Shown here one piece after another: positions 1-12,007 of a stretch of DNA of 64,000 bases. The stretch covers positions 17,592,267 through 17,656,266 of the forward strand of contig CM035431.1 in the NCBI GenBank assembly GCA_020310875.1, written 5' to 3'. The notes under the pieces are model-generated. The model made no database searches and had not been told where the DNA came from. It was given only the letters and a program-made list of their open reading frames with translations. Position numbers and translations under genes: made by a program. The DNA is from Ceratopteris richardii. Taxonomy: Eukaryota; Streptophyta; Polypodiopsida; Polypodiales; Pteridaceae. Every line of letters starts with the position of its first letter. Position 1 is the stretch's first letter.

Positions 1-1576
1 GCTATGCTATGGCTGCGTCTAGTCTCTGTGATGAGAATTAGCCTATTTCTTTTGGTGAAGCACAAAATTCAAAAAATTGGATGGCTTCCATGCAATCTGA
101 ATATGATGCTATACTGAAGAATGGTACATGGTCTTTATGTGACTTGCCTCCTGGCAAGAAGGCCATTTGCACTAAGTGGGTATAGAAGCTGAAGCATAAA
201 CCTGATGGTACAATTGACAGGTATAAGGCTAGGCTTGTTGCAAAGGGTTATGCGCAGGAAAGAGGCATTGATTTTGATGAGACCTTTGCACCTACATGCC
301 GTATGACTACTGTTCGGAGAATTTGTGCACTTGCAGCCCATCATGGTTGGAATGTACATGAGTTGGACATTAAAACCGCATTTATGAATGGTGACTTGCA
401 TGAAGAAGTGTATGTTTTTCAGCCCCGTGGCTTTGTGCAAAAAGGGCATGAAAATCAGGTGTGCAGGTTAAAGAAGGCATTATATGGTTTAAAGCAAGCA
501 CCACATGCTTGGTATGAGAAGATACATGCCTATCTGGTTGGACATGGTTTTGTGAACAGTCCAACTGAAAGCACCTTATATGTTAAGCGTGCTAATGATG
601 TGCTTCTGATCATTGTTGTCTATGTTGATGACATGCTGCTCACTGGTCCTATTGAAAAGCATATTGCTGATTTCAAGGCTGATTTGCATGCCTCATTTGA
701 GATGTGTGCTTTGGGGCCTTTGCATCACTATTTGGGCATTCAGTTTATGCAAGTTGATGGTGGAATGGCTTTGTGTCAAACGAAATATATTGACACATTA
801 TTGTAGCATTTTGGCCTTGAAGACTGTAAGCCTATTGCCACTCCTATGGAGACAGGTTTACGATTGAGTCTTCATGATGCTGGAGATGCATTTGATGTTG
901 TTCTCTATCAGCAGGCTATTGGATGCTTGATTTACTTATGCATTACTCGGCCAGATATTCAGTTTGCTGTCTCACAGATGAGCAGGTTTATGCATTGCCC
1001 AAGAGTCACGCATTGGAAGGCGGTTAAGCGCATCTTTCGCTATTGAGTGGTACTCGGCTACTTGGGTTGTTTTATCCCAAGGGGGGATCACTACCACCAG
1101 ATTTAGATGCTTTTTCTGACTCAGATTGGGCTGGTTGCTATGACACTCGTGTGTCCACCAATGGTTTTTGCTTCATGCTTGGTAGCTCATGTATATCTTG
1201 GTTGAGCAAGAAGCAGCCTACTGTGGCCACTTCCAGTTGTGAGGCTGAGTATAGGGCAGCTTTAACAGCGACTGTTGAGTGTGTGTGGCTCAAATGCCGT
1301 ATGGCTGATTTGGGTGTTGGCCAGTCTTCTGCCACCACCATCTTCACTGACAGTCAGAGCGCATTGGTAGTTGCGAGGAATCCTGTGTTCCATGCTCGCA
1401 CTAAGCACATTGAGGTGCATTATCACTATGTCAGGGAGAGGTTCTCTGCTGGGGAGATCAGCTTGGCATATGTGCCCACGCAGGAGAACATTGCAGACCT
1501 TTTCACGAAGGCTCTGCCTAGGGAGAAGTTTGAAGCTTTTCGCAAAGCTTTGGGCTTACTTCCTTTTGTGGAGTGA
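1..1576 (+). pseudogene. Copia-1 reverse transcriptase and RNase H region (copy i)
   Basis: The translation shows a Copia reverse transcriptase: the LARLVAKGY-type N-terminal block, an LDIKTAF block, the YGLKQAP block, and the YVDD active-site box at about 619-636. RNase H follows at about 1100-1576 and ends in the family's typical VHYHYVRE and ADLFTKALP motifs. In the life cycle these domains copy element RNA into DNA and remove the RNA strand. The region is broken and is a fossil. The match to the coding part of the copy at 18176-19752 is very close. Confidence 0.92.
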
Positions 1577-1650
1577 TTTCGACATAGCTTGGCACTTCGT
1601 TATACATGAGTGCCAGCTACTTGTTCACCGCATCACTCCCAGGGGGGATT

Positions 1651-1881
1651 TGTTGATATATTTAGGTAGTGCTGTGTGTGAACACACTAGGATTGCCGGG
1701 GCACTTTTTTCCCTCTTTAGGAGGTTTTTTTCCCTCGGCTTGTATATACGCCTATTGCCCTAATGGGCTACTTATCTTTGTACATTCTCTAGTAATACAT
1801 TTAGTATTGTGTGTTTGTGCTCCAAGCTTCTTCTTCTTCCTTGTGTTGTTCGCGTGCTTCCGTAGACATCTATCTCCAACA
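1651..1881 (+). repeat. Copia-1 3' LTR (copy i)
   Basis: This 231 bp sequence starts TGTTGATATA and ends CTCCAACA. It matches the two 230 bp LTRs of the copy at 14901-20056 along its whole length. A G-rich polypurine tract (about 1638-1648) directly precedes it. No target duplication can be checked because the other end is outside the window. Confidence 0.93.
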
Positions 1882-1887
1882 TCATAT

Positions 1888-2007
1888 GAGCCCATAATGG
1901 TTATAGCTGTATATACAAGCTGGGGGGAAAATCCTCCTAAAGAGGAAAAAAAAGTGCCCCGATAGTCCTAGAGTGTTCACACACATCACTAGCTAAATAT
2001 ATCAACA
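1888..2007 (-). repeat. Inverted partial Copia-1 LTR
   Basis: The reverse complement starts TGTTGATATA at 2007 and follows the Copia-1 LTR for about 120 bp, to roughly the ATGGGCT word, where it stops. It faces the plus-strand LTR at 1651-1881 with only a few bases between. It is the remainder of a second Copia-1 insertion or solo LTR in opposite orientation. Its TG end lies directly against the Copia-A reverse transcriptase region, so it was probably inserted into Copia-A. Confidence 0.85.
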
Positions 2008-4500
2008 CTTTGCTCACATCAAATCCTTTATCCTACAAGTAGGTAACAAGCCTATGATTCCAAGCCATAGGGGCTTGCTTCAAACCATAGAAAGCTTTTC
2101 TTAACCTACATACATATTTTGGACATGATGAATCTTCAAAACCATGAGGTTGAGTCATGAATGCCACCTCAAATATCCATCCATTGAAAAAGGCATTTTT
2201 TACATCCATTTGATAAATCTTCCAATTCTTGGAAGATGCAACACTCATAAGTACCATAATGGTAGGCATCTTTGCAACAGGTAGGAATGCTTACCTTGTG
2301 TTTGTGCATATCCTTTCGCCACTAATCTTGCTTTGTGACTGTTGATAGATCCATCAAAATTTTTCTTTGCCTTATAGATCCATCTTGAACCTATGACTTT
2401 CATAGATGGATTCTTGGGTACCAATTCCCAAGTTTGATTTTCCTGGAAAGCATCTATCTCTTCTTCCATAGCACTCATCCACTCATGCTTCTCTTTTTCT
2501 TCTTTATACAATATATTGAATGTTTAGTAATTTGAGTCTTGTGCTAGATATATTGAATGTTTAGTAACTAATGAAGTATAATATCCATACCTTTCTGGTT
2601 TTCTTTTTTCTCTAGTTGACCTTTTAATGGCTTATTGAGAGGATTTTTCCACATCTCTCAATTCCTACACTTAAGCTTTACTTTAGAGTTCCAAGGGTTG
2701 ATTTCTCTTCTTGGAGTCTTCTAATTATCATCAAAATCACTTGATGCTTCAATTGTGTGCTCATTTCTCTTTGGTAAGCTTGGAAAGTCCTCATCTAGAT
2801 CATAAGGTAATTTGATCTTCCTATAATCATCTTCAAACCATGACTTGTTTTCATAAAACACAACATCTCTACTTACAATGAAGCCTTTGTTGCTTGGATT
2901 GTATAACCTATAGACTTTTTTTATTAAAGTCATAGCCAATGAAGATGCATTTCTCTACCTTTGGATCCAACTTTCCTCTAATTTGTGAAGGTATGTGTGA
3001 ATATGTTATGCATCCAAAGATTTTGCAATGATCAAGATTAGGTCTCTTTCCATTCCATGCCTCATATCATGTCATGGCATTCAAAGACTTTGATGCAATT
3101 CTATTGATTAAACATGTAGCTATTGATATTGACTTTGCCCACAAGTAGTTGGGGAGTTTCTTTTCATTCAGCATTGATCTTGTAACATGCACAATTGTTC
3201 TATTCATTCTCTCTCCCACTCCATTTTTCTCAAGAGCATACCTAGTAGTACTTTCTCTTTTGATCCCTACCTCTTGGAGATAAGAATCAAAGTCGTGGCA
3301 GAAATATTCCCCCCCTTCATCTAATCTTAGACTCTAGGATTTTACTTGTTTAATTCTCCACAAGACTTAAATAATTTTTGCAACATGAAAACACTTCATC
3401 TTTATGCTTCATGAAGTACAATATGGTCCATATGTTAAAATCATCAATGAATGACACATAATACTTGGATCTAGAAACTGGAGTCTCATTGCTTGGTTCC
3501 CATACATCTGTGTGGACAAATTCCAATAGGTCTCCATGTATGTAGCCTTTCTTGGTGAAGTGTTACCTATGTGACTTACCAAATTGAAAAGCACTACATT
3601 TATAACACATATGTTGTTTGGATATATTTTTTAGACCAAGTACACTCTAATCCCTCTTGATTTGTATGCGAGCTCTTTCACCTATGTGAGCTAATCTCTT
3701 GTGCCAAATCTCCAACTTTGATAGAGATTGAGTGTCATAATTGAAAAATGCAATCTACTTGATGTCTTCGAGTTCAAAAGTATAATCTACATGATTTATT
3801 TCCTCTTGCTATCTTCTTGAATCCTTGATGTGGGCCTTCAACAAATGCTCCATGCTTAGTGAATCTGACCTAACATTCCTTCTCAACAATTTGACCTATA
3901 CTTAAGAGGTTCTTGGTCATAGTTGGCACATACAATACTCTTCTTAGTAAGTTCATATTACCATCTTAAGTCTTCACATTACCTATCTTTTCAATTGGAT
4001 TCCTTGTGTCATATCCTATTTGGACTTCATGCCTATTCCTTGGGTCCTCCAAATTTGAGAGTAGAGGTATAGTGCCTTCCACATGATTTGAGCCTCCTGA
4101 GTCTATATAGACACATGTTCATATGCTTTACGTTCATAGTCATGTTCATGAGAAGAACTGAGTCTTCTTGAGCTTGGCCATCTGCATAGTTCTTGTAGTC
4201 TCTCCTTCCTTTGTATCCACCTTGATAGTTGTTGTTTTTGTATGCATTGTTATTGTCTCCATAAGAGTTGTTGAATCTTCTTCTTGATTTTCCATAGCCT
4301 CATCTATTGTATCTTGTTCCTCTTTGGTTCTTGGGATTGCTTGAGGATATGGCACATGAAGATGAGCCTTGGGTTCTCCCCCTACCTTTTCTACTTCATC
4401 TCTCTCTGCTTCTTGAGCCTCTACCTATACTTGCAAATTTTGCTTGAGAGGTACTACCTTCATCATCAAACTTCTTGCCCTTACCTTCATTATCCTTGCT
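2008..4500 (-). pseudogene. Copia-A late gag, integrase and reverse transcriptase remnants
   Basis: Reading the minus strand from high to low coordinates, I see an N/Y/G-rich late gag stretch (about 4150-4500), an integrase core remnant with HTDVW- and FIDDF-like words (about 3400-3600), the integrase C-terminal block (YNPSNKGFIVSRDVVF, about 2850-2930), and a reverse transcriptase N-terminal half (SRWIYKAKKN, KARLVAKGYAQ, MDVKNAFFNG, YGLKQAP; about 2040-2510). The family differs from Copia-1. The region is heavily broken. Confidence 0.8.
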
Positions 4501-4639
4501 TCATTATCAAAGGTGTTGCATGTTCCAAATATAAAAAAGAATTGGGTTTCTGTTGGAAAAATGGTTGAACACAGAAAGTTCTTGAAATGTATGTAGCCAT
4601 GTTTGCAAAAGTTGTAAGAGTTATTGCTGATATAGAGAT

Positions 4640-7480
4640 TTGGCACAAACAAATTGGACACACAAATTTGAAAAGGCTGAAATTGATGTAGTCAAAGGAG
4701 ATTGTCAATGGACTACTAAATTTCAAGGTTGTAGAAATACAAAGGTATGTGTGGCATGTCAATTTGGTAAACAATCAAAAGCATCTTTCACATGACATGC
4801 ATGTTAGTGAGAATGTGCTAGAAATATTACATACAGATGTTTGGGGTCCTACAAAGACCACATCTATGGGTGGTTGTAGGTTTTATGTTACTTTCATTGA
4901 TGATCATACATGAAAAGTATGAGTATATTTCATGAAAGAGAAGAGCGAGCTATTTACTCACTTCTAGAATTTTAAGGCTATGGTGGAAAAGTAGACAAGG
5001 AAGTATATTGAGACATTAAGATCTCATGGAGGAGGTGAATACATGTCAAATGAGCTCAATATCTTTCTAAAAAGTCATGGAATTTGACGATAGTTTTCAT
5101 ACAAGTACACACCACAATAAAATGGCATTTTTAAACAGAAAAATAGACATATTATAGAAATAGCAAGAGCCTTGATGGCTAAGAAGTATATGAGTCATTG
5201 TTATTGGCCAGAATTTGTGCACACTATTGTATACATCATGAACAAAACTCCGACTACTATTGTACATCAAGTTACACCTGAAGAGAAGTTTACATGTAAA
5301 AATCCAAACTTATCACATATGAAAATATTTGTCTATGTTGCACATGTTCTAGATGAGTTGAGTACAAAGTTTGATCCAAAAGCAAAAAAAAAAAGAGTAT
5401 CTTCATTGGGTACTTTGAGAAAAAGGGATATAAATGTTATAACCTAGTCACATGATAGGTGAAGGTAAGTAGAGATGTGGTGCTTGATGAAATGTCAAGC
5501 TTCTATGCAGATGCCAAAGGACTTAATCTTGAATCAAATGACAAAGGAAATGCTAAAAAAGTAAGTGCAGAATCTCAAGTTTTGAGTGGATTTGATGCAT
5601 CATCAAGCAACAATTCCAACACAAATCCATGGAGTGGAAGATTGCATGGAAATTTGAGTCTAGAAAATTCATCAACTACATTAAAAGAAGATGAAGAAAA
5701 GCTTTTTATTCGTAGTAAAACATCTATAGGTTTAGACATTGATGGACATTCAAGTGGTTCAGAAAAGATCCTTGATGAGGAACTTGGATTTCCTTGTATG
5801 AAGGCTCCAAGAGTAAGAAAGGCACATGCAGATGGTACAAGGAGAAGTGACCCAGGACCAAGCAGATCTGGGAGGATGCAGAATTCAATGCAACGATTGA
5901 CATATGATATTTACATGGCTCCTCATTGTTCCTACATGACCAAGGTAATGCAAGATGTTGAACCTTCTTATTTTAAAGATGGAACTGGAAATGCATATTA
6001 GGAGAAATCTATGGATGAGGAGATGGCTACACTTTATGGAAATGAAACATAGAAGCTGGTTCCACTGTTGCAAGGAAAGAAACCCATAGGCAGCAAATAG
6101 GTTTACAAGGTAAAGCACAATGCTGATGGTAGCATAAGCAAATATAAATGAGGACTGGTAGCAAAACAATATGCACATACATATGGCATTGATTATGACA
6201 AAACGTTCAACCCTATAGTTAAAATGTATACTACTAGAGCACTTGTTGCATTAGCTATAGCAAAAGGATGAACTTTGCATCAACTTGATGTGAAGAATGC
6301 TTTCATACATCGTGAGGTACAAGAAGTATACATGGACCACCCACAAGGATATGAAGATTCAAAGCACCCAGAATATGTTTGTAGGTTGCAAAAGGCTTTA
6401 TATGGGCTTTAACAAGTCCCTCATTCTTGGCATGCAAGGATTGCTAGTTACTTAACCACCATTGGATTTTCTATGTATAATGCAGATCATTCATTATATG
6501 GAAGGAAGGGTGATGATGGCATCACAATTATGGCTATTTATTTTGGTGACTTGATTGTAAGAGGTAATGAAAAAGCATTAAAGATGTAAAGAAACTCCTT
6601 ATGTAGGAATTTGACATGAAGGATATTGGTGTGTTGTGCAATTTTTTGGGCATTGAATTTATACATACAAAAATAGGCATATGGATATCGAAAAGGTAAT
6701 ATGACTTGAGTATGCTATAAAATTATGGTATGGATGATTGTAATCCAATCTCTATGCCATTAGATCAGACTTTCAAGTTTGATACTACATGATGTGAAGC
6801 ATTGGAAAATGCTTCTATGCACACGAAAATAGTGGGAAGTTTGATATATCTCACAATTACAAGGCCTGATCTAATCTACATGATTGGACTTGAAAGTCAA
6901 TTTATGCAAGTTCCTAGGAAACCACATTTAGATGATCTAAGGAGCACTCCACATTATGTGAGTGCTACTTTGAAATATGCATTCTTTTATGAATTTGGTG
7001 TAGATTTGTAGGTTCATGGATACACTGATGCAGATTGAGCTAGTAGTATCCGAGATAGAAGATCTACTAGTGGCTTTTTATTCTAACTTATGAGTGCATC
7101 TATTACGTGGAGCAACAAGAAGAAACCCACTATTGTGTTGTCAAATATAGAGGCTGAGTATAGAGGTGTTGTAATGGCAGCATGTGAAGCATCATGTTTA
7201 GAGATGCTACTTGCAAATTTAGGTGTGGAAGTGTAAAAGGTGTTCATCATCTATTGTGATAATATTAATAGCATTTATTTAGCGTGGAATCCTCTTTTTC
7301 ATGCTAGAAAAAAACATATCGAGGTACATTATCACTTCATCGGAGAGAAGGTATTAGCAGGTGATATTGATCTTGTTTATGTGAGGAAAGATGAGCATGT
7401 TGCTGATATTTTCACTAAAGCACTTGGAGCAGAGAAGGAGAAGAAGTTTCTAAAGATGCTTAGATTAGAGAGCATGACAT
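4640..7480 (+). pseudogene. Copia-B integrase, reverse transcriptase and RNase H remnants
   Basis: A pre-integrase block with WHKQIGHTNLKRL is at about 4650-4790. An integrase core (HTDVWGPTKT, FIDDH) begins near 4830 and its later part runs to about 5350. A serine-rich spacer with an SGRMQ-like word follows (5460-6000). Reverse transcriptase is at about 6030-6740 and RNase H at about 6800-7480, ending FHARKKHIEVHYHF and HVADIFTKAL. These are the standard Copia pol parts. The region is a fossil with many breaks. Confidence 0.85.
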
Positions 7481-7496
7481 TGAGCTTGAGGGGGAG

Positions 7497-7890
7497 TGTT
7501 GAAATATCAAGCTCAACATGTGATGATCAAGGATGACACATATCACTTTTTCATTTCTCTAACATGTATAGTGGTCGCATCAGTATATGTGAGGGATACT
7601 TTAGTGAGCTTTACTAGATTCATCTAATGATAGTGATGGCACACTTGTTTCTTGCTAGCTCACTCATTCACAGAAATTGGGTTTTTCCTTATGTACTTTT
7701 CTCTATATATTGCACTAGTTGTATTGTTGTATTAGATCATTCTGATATATTCCTTTATGTAATAGAGGAGTAAGAAGAAGAAGAAGAAGAAGATTATTCT
7801 TCCTTGCCTCAATCTATGTGCGTGCTCCTATTTGAGATTGGGTGTGAGAGTGTGAGTGAGCTCTCTTCCTTATCTCCTTCCTTGTGACAC
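7497..7890 (+). repeat. Copia-B 3' LTR
   Basis: A TGAGGGGGAG purine tract at about 7486-7496 is followed by TGTTGAAATATC, the expected LTR start for a Copia element. The LTR contains a TATATATTG-like stretch and an (AGA)n tract (about 7770-7792). Its right end is uncertain (about 7850-7890), because no second copy is present and the flanking Copia-A gag is itself decayed. Confidence 0.65.
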
Positions 7891-8462
7891 AATTGTCCCA
7901 TGAGTGTGTTCAAATGAGGAACTTGCATGTCCATGTAGATTTTCATAGCTCTATTGAAGGCCTTCCATTTTTCATCAGCCTTGATACCATTGATTACTTG
8001 CCTTACTGTTTGTTCTTCATCAATGGCTTCTCCAATGCATCCAACTTGGTCTGCAAGTTCCTTCATCTTGGTGTCCGAATCAATCACACTCTCCTTGGAC
8101 ATATTTTCAAGTGTTCTCAACTCCATTCATAACTGATTCTTCCTAGCCTTAGTGCTTGATGAGAAGAATGCTTCAAGAGCATTCCATTTTTCTTGTGAAG
8201 TTTTGAAATTCCTTATGTGTGAAAGTAGAAAATCAGACATAATGTATGACCTTTCTAAGGCATCCTTTGAGCACCATGCATTCAACCTTTCTTGTTCCTC
8301 TTGTGTTGGTTGCCCCTTGCTTATGAGGATTGGCATCATCTCATCTTCAGATCTGTAACCATAGAGATTTCTTCCTTAATGATAAGCTTCCATTCTAAGT
8401 GTTCATGCTGAATAATTGCCTTAATCTAGTTTGTCAATTAATGAGGGGAATCCATCACCCAT
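7885..8462 (-). pseudogene. Copia-A gag, N-terminal part
   Basis: The minus strand encodes a start MGDGFPSLIDKLD near 8462. It continues into UBN2-type gag words such as WNALEAFFSS, LKTLENMSKESV-like text, and QVINGIKADEKWKAFNRAMK. This is the capsid-forming part of Copia elements. The reading decays and is broken in a few places. It lies immediately downstream (on the minus strand) of the primer site, as expected for the 5' end of the internal region. Confidence 0.78.
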
Positions 8463-8473
8463 GATGCTTAGTT

Positions 8474-8485
8474 GCTTTGATACCA
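8474..8485 (-). other. Copia-A primer binding site
   Basis: The minus strand reads TGGTATCAAAGC, a near match to the 3' end complement of initiator tRNA-Met used by most plant Copia elements (TGGTATCAGAGC). It lies one base from a CA dinucleotide that would end the 5' LTR, and 12 bases upstream of the gag start. Confidence 0.8.
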
Positions 8486-8486
8486 C

Positions 8487-9560
8487 TGAGAAGAGGTGAT
8501 GGGAAGTATGTAGAGATGAGTGGCGTTCGCAACAAACTTGCTCTACACCAACCAATGTAACTCCATGAATGTTTAATATGCTACTTAAGATTCCCAAATA
8601 TGCACAAAGAACCATTAAATCCTTTGGAATATAATTGTTAAATTTTTGCATCAAAATAGATAACTTCCGCTTTACAAGAATTGAAGAAACCTTTTATTTT
8701 GAGAAGAGAAGGCCACAAAGATATGCACAAAGCTCACAACCTCGTATGAATTGACTAGAGAGCTTTTGCACACATCTAATTTAAGTATATAGCTAATTAA
8801 AGCATGTTATTTTATGAATTTAGCTGCAATGTACAAAGAGAAATAAATCTAATAAGTCTAGGGGGGGTTCACCCCAACTTTTCAGGAGCAAGATGATGTG
8901 TAGACTCAATCTCCTCAATCATTCATATCTTGTGCTATACTAAACCAATGATACAAAATCTTGATATCTATAATCTAGCTTAAACAAGTGAAATTATAGC
9001 AATTCGATATGCATGCATAAAAAAATAGATAAAAAAGTTTAGTTTGTACATGAGTGTACTACAATAGCCCAAGGAGAATGGCTTACTCAAAGTAATGATA
9101 AGCAAAGTGTATGATATTGAACATATGATACTTGGGAGGTGTAGAGGATGACTCCTTCATGAAGTGAGCACAGTCTATGCTCAAGAGTGTAGCTCAATCT
9201 CTCAGGAATAGGTGTGATATCCCATGGCTAAGAAGAGGGTATATTTATACATGATTTTCAAATTTGAAATTGATGAGTCATCCACCTAAAAGGTAGTCTA
9301 AATTTTAGGGATGATTTAATCTTGATTCCACCGTATCAAGTTCATGGAATTAGCTCCCTCTTATCATAAGATTCCATCACAAGGTTTACTCTTGGAATTT
9401 TCACAAGGTTTACTCTTGGAATTTTCACAAGCATGTGTTCTCATGACCATTACAAAATGGGATGACTTATGAGAGTAGTACATGAAATCTAGCAAAGCTC
9501 TTAGGTTTGCTATTTGCACCAACACATGAGTGCAATGATTGTGCATTGGTGAGAGAATAT
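8487..9560 (-). repeat. Probable Copia-A 5' LTR, far end unknown
   Basis: Sequence beyond the primer site must begin with the 5' LTR, whose minus-strand end (CTTCTCA) is at 8487. A TATA-like stretch on the minus strand at about 9236-9249 would suit an LTR promoter reading toward gag. No second LTR copy survives, so the outer boundary is a guess. A 24-bp unit containing AAGGTTTACTCTTGG is repeated in tandem at about 9378-9428. I see no gene here. Confidence 0.4.
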
Positions 9561-9739
9561 GGGAATATTTCGATCACAATTTCTACTAGGATCCACCCTT
9601 GAACGAAACAATGGCGGAAAATGGTTTGATGTCTTGCCAGACTTTGTACATAGTTTTCAAAGTTGTTTTGTATACTTGTCTGCATTGAAATTACACTATT
9701 TGCAAAAGGAAAATATTTCGAACAGATTTAGAAAGACAT

Positions 9740-10660
9740 TACAAAAACTTAGGGTTAATATTTCCTGATGAACAGATTGAGAGTATAATTGAGTTTAAAA
9801 ATAGTTCGGCTATTCTGGAAGAACATGTGCAAGCTCTTCAAAGAAAAGAAATATTTGAGATCATTATGCTCAGTTCTATTCAAGAATATAATTTAACTGT
9901 TGCATTTTTTCAAGAACATGAAGTGAATGTAAATACCATGTACAAGATTGTTGATAAGAAAATCAAACCCATAGCTCAACCATTACCGAGTGATAATTAT
10001 AAAAACTATTTGAGAGTGTCTGATGACCCTATGTTGAGATAATAAGACCTTATAGGGCATCACTTTATTGACAAGACTGTTAAGTAGATTAGGTTGGGAG
10101 AGAAAATGTTTCTTACAGAAAAATAAAGAGAAAAATTTATAGAAGCTATCAAGATACATGATGAAGCATTTTCTCTTTTACCACATGAGATAGGTTGTGC
10201 ATATCTGAAATAAGTTCCACCCATGATCATCTTTATAGTGCCATATAATCCATGGAATATTCAACCTATACCAGTTCCAAAGGCTCATTTACCTGAGCTG
10301 ATGAGACTCTTAAAGGAAAAGATATCCATGCAAATATTGGAACCTTCCTTAGCGCCATATTCTAATAGATGGTTCACAGTGCCAAAGAAGAATGGGAAAT
10401 TTTGTTTCATCTAGGTTGCAAATCAACATATGAACAAAGTCACAATTAGAAATGTAGGGATGGGATCTATAGTAGATGAGTTTGTTAAAGCATTCGTTAG
10501 GCATTTCATTTACTCAATGGGTGACCTATATTCAGGGTATGACTAGTTTTAGTTAGCTATTGAGAGTAGAGACACCACTACAATGAAGGCTCCATTGGGC
10601 CTTATACGTATGTGTACTTTGCCGTAGGGAGCGACAAACGTTGTAGCTCAGCTAGTATGC
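9740..10660 (+). pseudogene. Ty3/Gypsy relic of a divergent lineage (pol, start of reverse transcriptase)
   Basis: The translation shows VAFFQEHEVNVNTMYK, then KPIAQPLPSD, and a reverse transcriptase start with PWNIQPIPVPKAHLPEL, ILEPSLAPYSNRWFTVPKK, then NKVTIRN, YSMGDLYSGYD and APLGLIRMCTLP. This is the Gypsy reverse transcriptase finger and palm region, but the consensus words differ clearly from the other three Gypsy elements in the window. It has no LTR that I can see and is broken, with several breaks. The end is fixed only by loss of similarity near 10660. Confidence 0.75.
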
Positions 10661-11114
10661 TAACCAAACGAGTTTTGAATCATGACTTTAGTATTTAAAG
10701 TCTTCTTTATTTTTCTTCAAACATACATTTGCATATAAAAGTCATGTTTTGGATTTCCAAAAGAAAAACATTGAAATAAAAATTAAAAATGGTTTCTAAA
10801 TGAATTGATATGCTTCTATTTGACTTTGTAGGTTGATTTATCTGGACGAAATGCCGGTTTAGTGGGGGTGGAGGTCGGGATGAAATCCCTTGCAGATAGT
10901 GGACCAAAATTTATTTCTTTTATTGTACTCCTTACTGATTGTGATTTGATGGTTAATCTGTAGCAAGAGAAAGAGTTGTATATTTGTTCAATACTTTAGT
11001 GATTTGAATAAGTGTGCGATGAGAGCTTTCAATTGTACATTTAAGTGAGCCTTTTGGCATAGGAAAGCCCAAGAAACTTGTATTTTGACCTGTATAAAGT
11101 CCATTGGTTTGTTA

Positions 11115-11460
11115 ACCCCTCAAAACCATATTTAACGACACCTTGAACCCTAAAGAAAAGCCCTAAGTTAACCCTTATTTATATTCTTAACTCACAAAGA
11201 ACCTTAGGAACATTACCTCCTTGGAACTCTAATTGACTGATAACCTTAACCCATCAAAAAATGCTAACTTATGTCCAAAAGAAACCCTACAATCCATGTA
11301 GATTTTACCCTAATGAAAAACCTAGAACCCTTGAGTTTAGAAACCCTAGAACCCTTGAGTTTAGAAAGTCAACTTTAAACCCTTGGAAAACTAACTTTAA
11401 ACCCTAGGAGCCTTAATTCAAACCCTTAAAAACCCTATCATCTAACCCTAAGATCCTTGT
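11115..11460. repeat. Degenerate telomere-like CCCTA-rich tract
   Basis: About eight CCCTA words lie in roughly 350 bp, several in the telobox form AAACCCTA (for example at 11282, 11341 and 11398), mixed with AACCCTT variants. A 23-bp unit containing CCTAGAACCCTTGAG is duplicated in tandem at about 11321-11367. Plant telomeres are (CCCTAAA)n, so this may be a degenerate interstitial telomeric tract or a telobox-rich region. Confidence 0.5.
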
Positions 11461-12007
11461 ATAAATAGAACCCTTGTATATCCATAATTAAGTGTGCATT
11501 TGTAACCTTTAAAACCTTATACATACATTAAATCTATAATACAATAGAATCTTAAATGCGAAAAATAAAAAGAAGAAAAAAAGAAGTGAAAAATTAAAAT
11601 TAAAAACGGAAAAATGAAAAATAAAAAGAAAAAGTCCGAAATAATAAATTGAAAATAGAAAGAAAGAATGGAAAATAGAAAGATAAAAAGAAAAGATTTC
11701 CTAAAGTATAGAAGAGGTGAGAAAAAAAGTCCTAAAGTGCATGCATGCAAATCTCTAAAAATAGAAATGAGGATTTTTGAAACTTAGAAATTAGCCTTAA
11801 ATTTTTCATTGGATCTTTCCCAATTATTTATTTTCAAGTAATTGAAATTCTTATTCTCGTATTCTATGTGTGTCCTCTAAGAGAGAACACCTCCACTCTT
11901 TTTTGTGATATCGCTATTAATCCTTTTTGAGGAGTGAGAATAAGAGTAATCTATCTCTCTTTTCTCCACTCTTCGTGCAAAAGGTTGTGCACACAATTAT
12001 AGATCAT

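Larger units (their letters stand above)
1..1881 (+). mobile_element. Copia-1 family LTR retrotransposon, copy i (3' part)
   Basis: This is the 3' third of a Ty1/Copia element whose 5' part lies outside the window. It aligns base for base with the nearly whole copy at 14901-20056, position 1 matching about 18176. It holds reverse transcriptase, RNase H, a purine tract and a 3' LTR. It is broken, with several breaks in its coding part, and is more diverged than the whole copy. The left end is set only by the window edge. Confidence 0.93.
4510..7890 (+). mobile_element. Copia-B, old plus-strand Copia lacking its 5' part
   Basis: This plus-strand Copia remnant runs from the gag-pre-integrase region to the 3' LTR and sits inside the gag of Copia-A. 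Its 5' LTR, gag and protease are missing. The domain order is pre-integrase, integrase, reverse transcriptase, RNase H, purine tract, LTR. It is broken, with many breaks. The left edge is where Copia-A gag similarity stops (about 4510). The right edge is approximate, because gag of Copia-A resumes somewhere between about 7800 and 7890. Confidence 0.8.
2008..8486 (-). mobile_element. Copia-A, old minus-strand Copia element split by Copia-B
   Basis: Minus-strand Copia coding remnants occur on both sides of Copia-B. Gag lies at about 7885-8462. Its continuation, with integrase and reverse transcriptase parts, lies at about 2008-4500. A tRNA-type primer site follows at 8474-8485. The order along the minus strand (PBS, gag, later gag, integrase, reverse transcriptase) is that of one Copia element with another inserted in its gag. 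It is broken, with many breaks, and clearly old. The 3' end was lost at the junction with the inverted Copia-1 LTR. Confidence 0.78.

Noticed and set aside
9559-9768. A host gene start near 9560
   Set aside because: The short frame has no known domain and runs into the Gypsy relic. There is no promoter or splice evidence.
11517-11750. A hydrophobic minus-strand frame of 77 codons
   Set aside because: It is the complement of a purine-rich tract, giving F/S/L text by composition alone.
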